Part shown: one piece after another, positions 60,442 to 64,000 of the stretch
How positions within the stretch are numbered: the stretch's first letter is position 1
Layout of the letters: each line of letters opens with the position of its first letter
Assembly (NCBI GenBank): GCA_028687545.1
Contig: JAQTZZ010000001.1
Location: 62,001-126,000, forward strand
Reading direction: 5' to 3'
DNA length: 64,000 nt
Origin: Candidatus Wallbacteria bacterium
GTDB taxonomy: Bacteria; Muiribacteriota; JAQTZZ01
The notes under the pieces: generated by a model
Databases searched by the model: none
The model's input: only the letters and a program-made list of their open reading frames with translations
What the model was told of the DNA's origin: nothing
Translations under genes and position numbers: made by a program

Positions 60442-61125
60442 AAACTGAGGCCGTTCAGGAGAAATGATTTTTGAGCCCGGAAAATCCCTGGAAATGAAAC
60501 ACCGCAAAGCCAGGCTTTCGGCGATGCCTCCGCTCAGCACTAAAATGTCTGATCTGCATTCCAGCAGCCAGGGCTTGATCCTCTGATACAGTGATTGATT
60601 GATTCCTGCTGCGATCCGTTCCACAGGAGCTCCAGCCACGATCAGGGAGATGATCTCAGATTCTGAAAAAATCGCGCAGGTGGCTGAGACTTTTTCAGGA
60701 TTTTCATAGTGTGCAAGCAGGTCACTGATTTCGATTTTCAGAATCACAGACATATTTTCCAGGAACCTGCCTGACGAGGCTGCGCATTTATCGTTGGTAA
60801 GGAAATTCATGATCTTCCCTTTTCTGACAAGAGAGACCTTGGTGTCCTGGCCGCCGATATCCAGCAGTGTAAAATCAGTGATTCCAAGTTCACGCGCTGC
60901 TCCCCTCACATGGGCCTGGATCTCCGGGATCACGGTAATATCAGGTAATTTCAGGTTATAACGGCCATAACCTGTGGTAAAGATTCTGTGATGGGAGAAT
61001 TTTTTTAAATGTTCCGAAAGGCCGTGATAGAATTCCAGGGAGTCCTGGATGGAATAATGCAGGCTTTTAGCGCGTGCTTCAACGGTTTTTACAAAACGGC
61101 TGCCCAGGTCGATCGCTATATTCAT
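60412..61125 (-). CDS. 2-hydroxyacyl-CoA dehydratase activator-like ATPase
   Basis: The 237-residue BadF/BadG/HgdC-type ASKHA ATPase fits the activator that uses ATP to inject an electron into 2-hydroxyacyl-CoA dehydratases or benzoyl-CoA-reductase-like enzymes. MNIAIDLGSRFVKT is the first phosphate loop, LLDIGGQDTKV the second. The bridging 4Fe-4S cysteines are in NDKCAASSGRF and VSATCAIFSESE, 36 residues apart. No dehydratase subunit lies nearby, so the partner is elsewhere. The AAGAGG ribosome site is part of the inverted repeat just upstream. Confidence 0.85.
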   Translation of the reverse strand: MNIAIDLGSRFVKTVEARAKSLHYSIQDSLEFYHGLSEHLKKFSHHRIFTTGYGRYNLKLPDITVIPEIQAHVRGAARELGITDFTLLDIGGQDTKVSLVRKGKIMNFLTNDKCAASSGRFLENMSVILKIEISDLLAHYENPEKVSATCAIFSESEIISLIVAGAPVERIAAGINQSLYQRIKPWLLECRSDILVLSGGIAESLALRCFISRDFPGSKIISPERPQFLGALGCLPI

Positions 61126-61187
61126 AGAGCCTCTTACAAAATGTTTTTACTCGGTATATCTTGGGGGGCCATTTTGTTAGAGGCCCT
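61126..61187. repeat. GAGCCTCTTACAAA inverted repeat before activator gene
   Basis: AGAGCCTCTTACAAAAT (61126-61142) and ATTTTGTTAGAGGCCCT (61171-61187) form 17-bp arms with two mismatches, the same unit as 21343-21377. The left arm touches the ATG of the minus-strand activator gene and carries its ribosome site. Confidence 0.7.
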
Positions 61188-61267
61188 TGAAGCACCGACA
61201 AAACCCTCGCAGTAAAGCTGCTTATGACGAACAGCCTGATGAAAATCGAGTTTTGCCGAATGTGTCT

Positions 61268-61900
61268 TCATATGCCTTTTCTGATCAGGGAAGTGAAAGC
61301 ATTGATGAAAAACTGAATCGCCAGGGCAGAGAGCAGGATGCCCAGCAGCCGGTTCAGCACGTTCAGTCCTGTGTTTCCCAGCAGTTTCAAGAGCGTCTGC
61401 GAAAAATACATTGAAAGTCCGCAGAAGAGGAAGGCCACAAACGCTGCCGAAAAAATCAGCAGCTGGTTAGCCAGGGAATCCATGCGGGATGAAAACATCA
61501 CGACTACTGAAATAGTCCCAGGACCGGAGAGCATGGGAATTGCCAGAGGGAAGATTGAAATGTCGTCATAGCTTTTTGCTTCTTCCTCTTCTTCAGGAGA
61601 ACTCTTGGTGCGGCGGGGCCTGGCGTAAATCATGTCCATCCCGATCAGAAACAGCAAGGCGCCGCCAACTATATACATGGCTTCGAAGCTGATATCCAGA
61701 TAATGGAAAACCGCCTTGCCCAGGAACAGGAAGAATGAAGTGATCAGCAAGGCCACGATGACGGATTTTACAATGATCCGATTCTGCTTTTTTTTCGGAA
61801 TGCTTCCGGCCAGACCGAGGTAAATCGGCGCAAGTCCGATGGGGTCGATGACAGTGATCACAGTGATGAATACTGTGGCGATATAGTCGTTGCTAAACAT
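61268..61900 (-). CDS. MarC-family membrane protein
   Basis: The 210-residue protein has six TM helices in the MarC/UPF0056 order: VFITVITVIDPIGLAPIYLG, SVIVALLITSFFLFLGKAVF, YIVGGALLFLIGMDMIYARP, then FPLAIPMLSGPGTISVVVMF, and VLNRLLGILLSALAIQFFIN. MarC function is unknown; the old link to antibiotic resistance has been withdrawn in the literature. The ATG follows GGAG by five bases; an in-frame codon 45 bases upstream is less likely. Confidence 0.88.
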   Translation of the reverse strand: MFSNDYIATVFITVITVIDPIGLAPIYLGLAGSIPKKKQNRIIVKSVIVALLITSFFLFLGKAVFHYLDISFEAMYIVGGALLFLIGMDMIYARPRRTKSSPEEEEEAKSYDDISIFPLAIPMLSGPGTISVVVMFSSRMDSLANQLLIFSAAFVAFLFCGLSMYFSQTLLKLLGNTGLNVLNRLLGILLSALAIQFFINAFTSLIRKGI

Positions 61901-62071
61901 TCTATCTCCAGCCGTTATTCTAACAGATGGCGGCACCTGGTTCAAATTGTGTGTGGAATTTGAGATTTACGTATATCCCTATTGAACCTCTAGCCTTGTA
62001 TTTTTGAATCTGTTCCTGATAAAATAAATTGCCTGAAAAATTATTTTATTAATCCGATGAGGAGAGCTCCG

Positions 62072-63112
62072 ATGAGCAGTAAAAGCTTCCGCTCCGACGA
62101 AGTCAGGGCCGGCTTATATGTAATTGCCGCAGCAGTCTCCCTGTTATTCATGCTGCTGGTAATCTCTCATCGCGGCGGGATGGGTCCCAAGAAAGATTAT
62201 TTCTCGGATTTCAATTATGTCAATGGGATCGAACAGGGAGCAGTGGTGCGTTTTGGCGGCATGAAGGCCGGTGAAGTGGAAAATCTATCCATTTCACCTG
62301 AAAATCCGTCCATGATCAGGATCTTTTTCAAAGTCAACCACGAGATCCCGCTTAAAGCGGACTCGATCGTGACGATCAATTCCATCGGCATGATGGGTGA
62401 CTATTACCTGGAAATAATCCCGGGCACAAATAAGAGCGAAACGCTCAAACCAGGCAGCCTGGTGCCTTCACTGTCTTCAACCAGGCTGGACGAATTTTTC
62501 CGCAATCTGACGGAGATAGCTGATGAAGTCAAGAGCGTCACCAAGTCCGTTTCAGAGAAGATCGAGACCGTGATGGACAGTGACTCCAGAACCCATCTGA
62601 AGAACATCATCGCCAAAGGCGATGAGCTTTCGGTCAAGATAGACAAGCTGGTCGGCAGCCTCAACAACATCACCAATGAGGATCATCAGAAAAAAGTGCA
62701 GGAGATCCTTACGGATTTCAGGGATTTCACCAAAACACTCAAAGACAAGACTCATGGGACTCTGGACTCCATCGACAAGCTGGTCAGCCGGCTGGACAGG
62801 ATTACAGGGGAGAATGAGCAGGAGATCAGCGGGATTTTCAAGAAACTTTACGGCACTCTGGATAACATGGAGAATATTACCACTGAAAAAAAACAGGATG
62901 TCAAAGACCTGATCACTGATCTGCGCGCCACTGCCGGGCATCTTGAGGAAGTCATGCGCAAGAATAAAGGCAGTATCACCGAAACAATGAGCAACATCCG
63001 GGTCGCCTCAGAAAATGCCAGGGAATTCACCAAGAAAATCAGCCTCTATCCCTGGACTCTCATCTGGCGGAGCAAGATGGAGCCGGAATACACACCCAAG
63101 GCAGAAAGATAA
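62072..63112 (+). CDS. Lone MCE/MlaD-type lipid-transfer protein
   Basis: The 346-residue protein has one N-terminal TM helix (AGLYVIAAAVSLLFMLLVIS) and a single MCE domain (residues about 38-115, VNGIEQGAVVRFGGMKAGEV and INSIGMMGDYYLEIIPG), followed by about 200 residues of coiled coil (KSVTKSVSEKIETVMDS and repeating KLVSRLDRITGE). MCE proteins form hexameric rings that move phospholipids between membranes; the coiled coil could build a needle to the outer membrane. No mlaE or mlaF gene is beside it. The ATG at 62072 is chosen because GAGGAG is nine to ten bases upstream and overlaps an earlier in-frame ATG (62057). Confidence 0.85.
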   Translation: MSSKSFRSDEVRAGLYVIAAAVSLLFMLLVISHRGGMGPKKDYFSDFNYVNGIEQGAVVRFGGMKAGEVENLSISPENPSMIRIFFKVNHEIPLKADSIVTINSIGMMGDYYLEIIPGTNKSETLKPGSLVPSLSSTRLDEFFRNLTEIADEVKSVTKSVSEKIETVMDSDSRTHLKNIIAKGDELSVKIDKLVGSLNNITNEDHQKKVQEILTDFRDFTKTLKDKTHGTLDSIDKLVSRLDRITGENEQEISGIFKKLYGTLDNMENITTEKKQDVKDLITDLRATAGHLEEVMRKNKGSITETMSNIRVASENAREFTKKISLYPWTLIWRSKMEPEYTPKAER

Positions 63113-63143
63113 TCGCTACAATCAGACGACAATACCCGGCATG

Positions 63144-63240
63144 AAGTTTGTAAGTTGGTAAGTTATTAAGTTTATAAGTTAGGAAGATGTAAATCCCCAA
63201 CTTATAAACTGACAATCTTAAAAACTTATCAACCAATAAG
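63144..63240. repeat. AT-rich hairpin of 8-bp units
   Basis: Left arm units agtttgta agttggta agttatta agtttata agttagga, then right arm cttataaa ctgacaat cttaaaaa cttatcaa. A relative of the 43571-43666 element, lying between the convergent MCE and esterase genes. Confidence 0.7.
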
Positions 63241-63264
63241 AACTGAGCTTGATTTTATAGAAGC

Positions 63265-63999
63265 TTAAAACACATCATATTTCATTTTCATCATGGCATC
63301 GATCAGATGATTGCTCCAGTTGTGCCAGCTATGGCCTTCAGGGAAGAATTGTGGAATAAACTTGAAATTGCCTGCTTCCTTGATCAGATTGGAAAGTTCC
63401 CTGGTTTCCCTGAAAATATCCACCCCGTTGATCGAGGTCTCAAATGTCCCGCTCTGCAGGATCAGGCGTTGAAGTGAGCGTCCTTTTTCCGCAAACAGAT
63501 GGAAAAAATAGTCTTTGAGGTGACCCAGCGGAACCGACTGCACGATGGCGTCGAAACTGGAGGAAGACAGGAAGATCTGCAGTACCGCGATGCCGGCCAT
63601 TGCTTCTCCGATCACCAGATTATTCCTGTCTGAGGTGAGCAGGAATTTTTCATGGAGCATAGGCAGGAGTTCCTCGAAGAAAAAAAGCGGGTAGTCAGGA
63701 TTGCAGCTGAATTCATGAGTGTAATCCCTTGATTCGACAAAAAAAGCCAGGCAGGGGTGGAACTTCTTGCGGTGAAAAAGATTGTCCAGCACAGTGACGA
63801 TACTGCCATACTGGAGGTAATTGTGCCCATCCAGGAAAATCAGGTAGTCATAGCGGGTTTCAGGGTTGAAATCATTGGGAAGATAGACGTAGACGGTGGA
63901 GAAATAGCCCAGATGTTTGCTTTTCAGTACGAAATCCAGCAGCTGTCCCCCTGGATTCTCCTGATAATTCAACTCCTCGTTCTCATGATAGTAAGGCAT
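63265..63999 (-). CDS. Esterase-like alpha/beta-hydrolase, Ser missing
   Basis: The at least 244-residue protein resembles the enterochelin-esterase/esterase D group: STVYVYLPNDFNPETRYDYL and FLDGHNYLQYGSI, then the place of the nucleophile elbow and FPEGHSWHNWSNHL with the catalytic-type His. The elbow, usually GxSxGG, reads VIGEAMAGIAVL, so the serine is replaced by Ala. Either it is a non-catalytic binding protein or it uses another residue. No signal peptide is visible. The first ATG lies at the very edge of the window, so the N-terminus may continue beyond it. Confidence 0.7.
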   Translation of the reverse strand: MPYYHENEELNYQENPGGQLLDFVLKSKHLGYFSTVYVYLPNDFNPETRYDYLIFLDGHNYLQYGSIVTVLDNLFHRKKFHPCLAFFVESRDYTHEFSCNPDYPLFFFEELLPMLHEKFLLTSDRNNLVIGEAMAGIAVLQIFLSSSSFDAIVQSVPLGHLKDYFFHLFAEKGRSLQRLILQSGTFETSINGVDIFRETRELSNLIKEAGNFKFIPQFFPEGHSWHNWSNHLIDAMMKMKYDVF

Positions 64000-64000
64000 C

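Noticed and set aside
1-64000. tRNA or rRNA genes, prophage or integron
   Set aside because: No cloverleaf, integrase, phage structural gene or attC-like array could be seen in the intergenic regions; a dedicated tRNA scan was not available.

Overview
The window is ordinary bacterial chromosome at mid-range GC, densely coded, with no prophage, CRISPR array, rRNA or recognisable tRNA. The organism is diderm: the window carries SLH-domain porins, a TolC/RND efflux operon, an MCE (MlaD-like) protein, a heptose epimerase of the LPS core pathway, and many Sec-type signal peptides and one lipobox. Most protein families are widespread and no taxonomic marker is decisive, so I would only call it an uncultivated, probably anaerobic or fermentative diderm (glycogen/GH57 metabolism, a DUF362 ferredoxin, a 2-hydroxyacyl-CoA dehydratase activator). 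The mixture of secreted proteases, STAND regulators and dispersed hairpin repeats resembles candidate-phylum genomes, but this is an impression, not a placement.

Layout. 1-3.6 kb: two tandem SLH-porin paralogues (first one cut by the window edge). 3.7-10 kb: glycogen synthase, a HAMP-like membrane protein, coaE, hldD, a secreted repeat protein and an MFS exporter. 10-14 kb: pseudopilin-like protein, a REP-associated (RAYT) transposase, GH57 glucanotransferase, MEMO-family protein. 14-20.3 kb: a heavy-metal efflux operon (small Cys protein, TolC-like, His-rich adaptor, HME-RND pump). 20.4-24.2 kb: second secreted repeat protein, RNase G with its TIGR03936 partner, MOSC protein. 24.4-36.8 kb: subtilase, two divergent STAND/TPR/winged-helix regulators, a peptidoglycan amidase, an orphan solute-binding lipoprotein and two unknown secreted proteins. 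36.9-44.9 kb: DUF362 ferredoxin, recN, a CorA-like protein, gamma-carbonic anhydrase-like, M48 protease, radical SAM, amidase. 44.9-48.9 kb: hpf-ptsN-like-secA. 49.9-55.1 kb: a tightly coupled string of prepilin peptidase, two prepilins, gltX, thiN and an AI-2E family permease. 55.3-60.4 kb: clostripain-like peptidase, third STAND regulator, papain-like peptidase. 60.4-64 kb: HgdC-like activator, MarC-like protein, lone MCE protein and a degenerate esterase.

Four observations stand out. (i) Eight genes without an internal Shine-Dalgarno have a sigma70-type -10 hexamer placed exactly 6-7 nt before the start codon, seven of them with a -35 at 17-18 bp, which predicts leaderless mRNAs; all three STAND regulators are in this set. 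(ii) The three STAND regulators (N-terminal NTPase, TPR middle, C-terminal winged helix) are interleaved with secreted peptidases and an amidase, and four secreted-protein genes share a CAAWTTGTAACTTGA-like site at their -35 region; together this looks like a regulator/secreted-hydrolase network. (iii) Two unlinked loci encode secreted proteins made of five copies of one unrecognised ~80-residue module. (iv) Intergenic DNA is populated by several hairpin families, including GTAGGGGC...GCCCCTAC palindromes, one of them inside the RAYT transposase gene itself, and hairpins whose arms are degenerate 7-8 bp tandem repeats.

No gene-free stretch exceeds about 300 bases; the longest (about 294 bases after position 1480, 259 after 7533, 229 after 33004, 213 before 21462 and 210 after 43524) are described as repeats, terminators, promoters or a weak small ORF.
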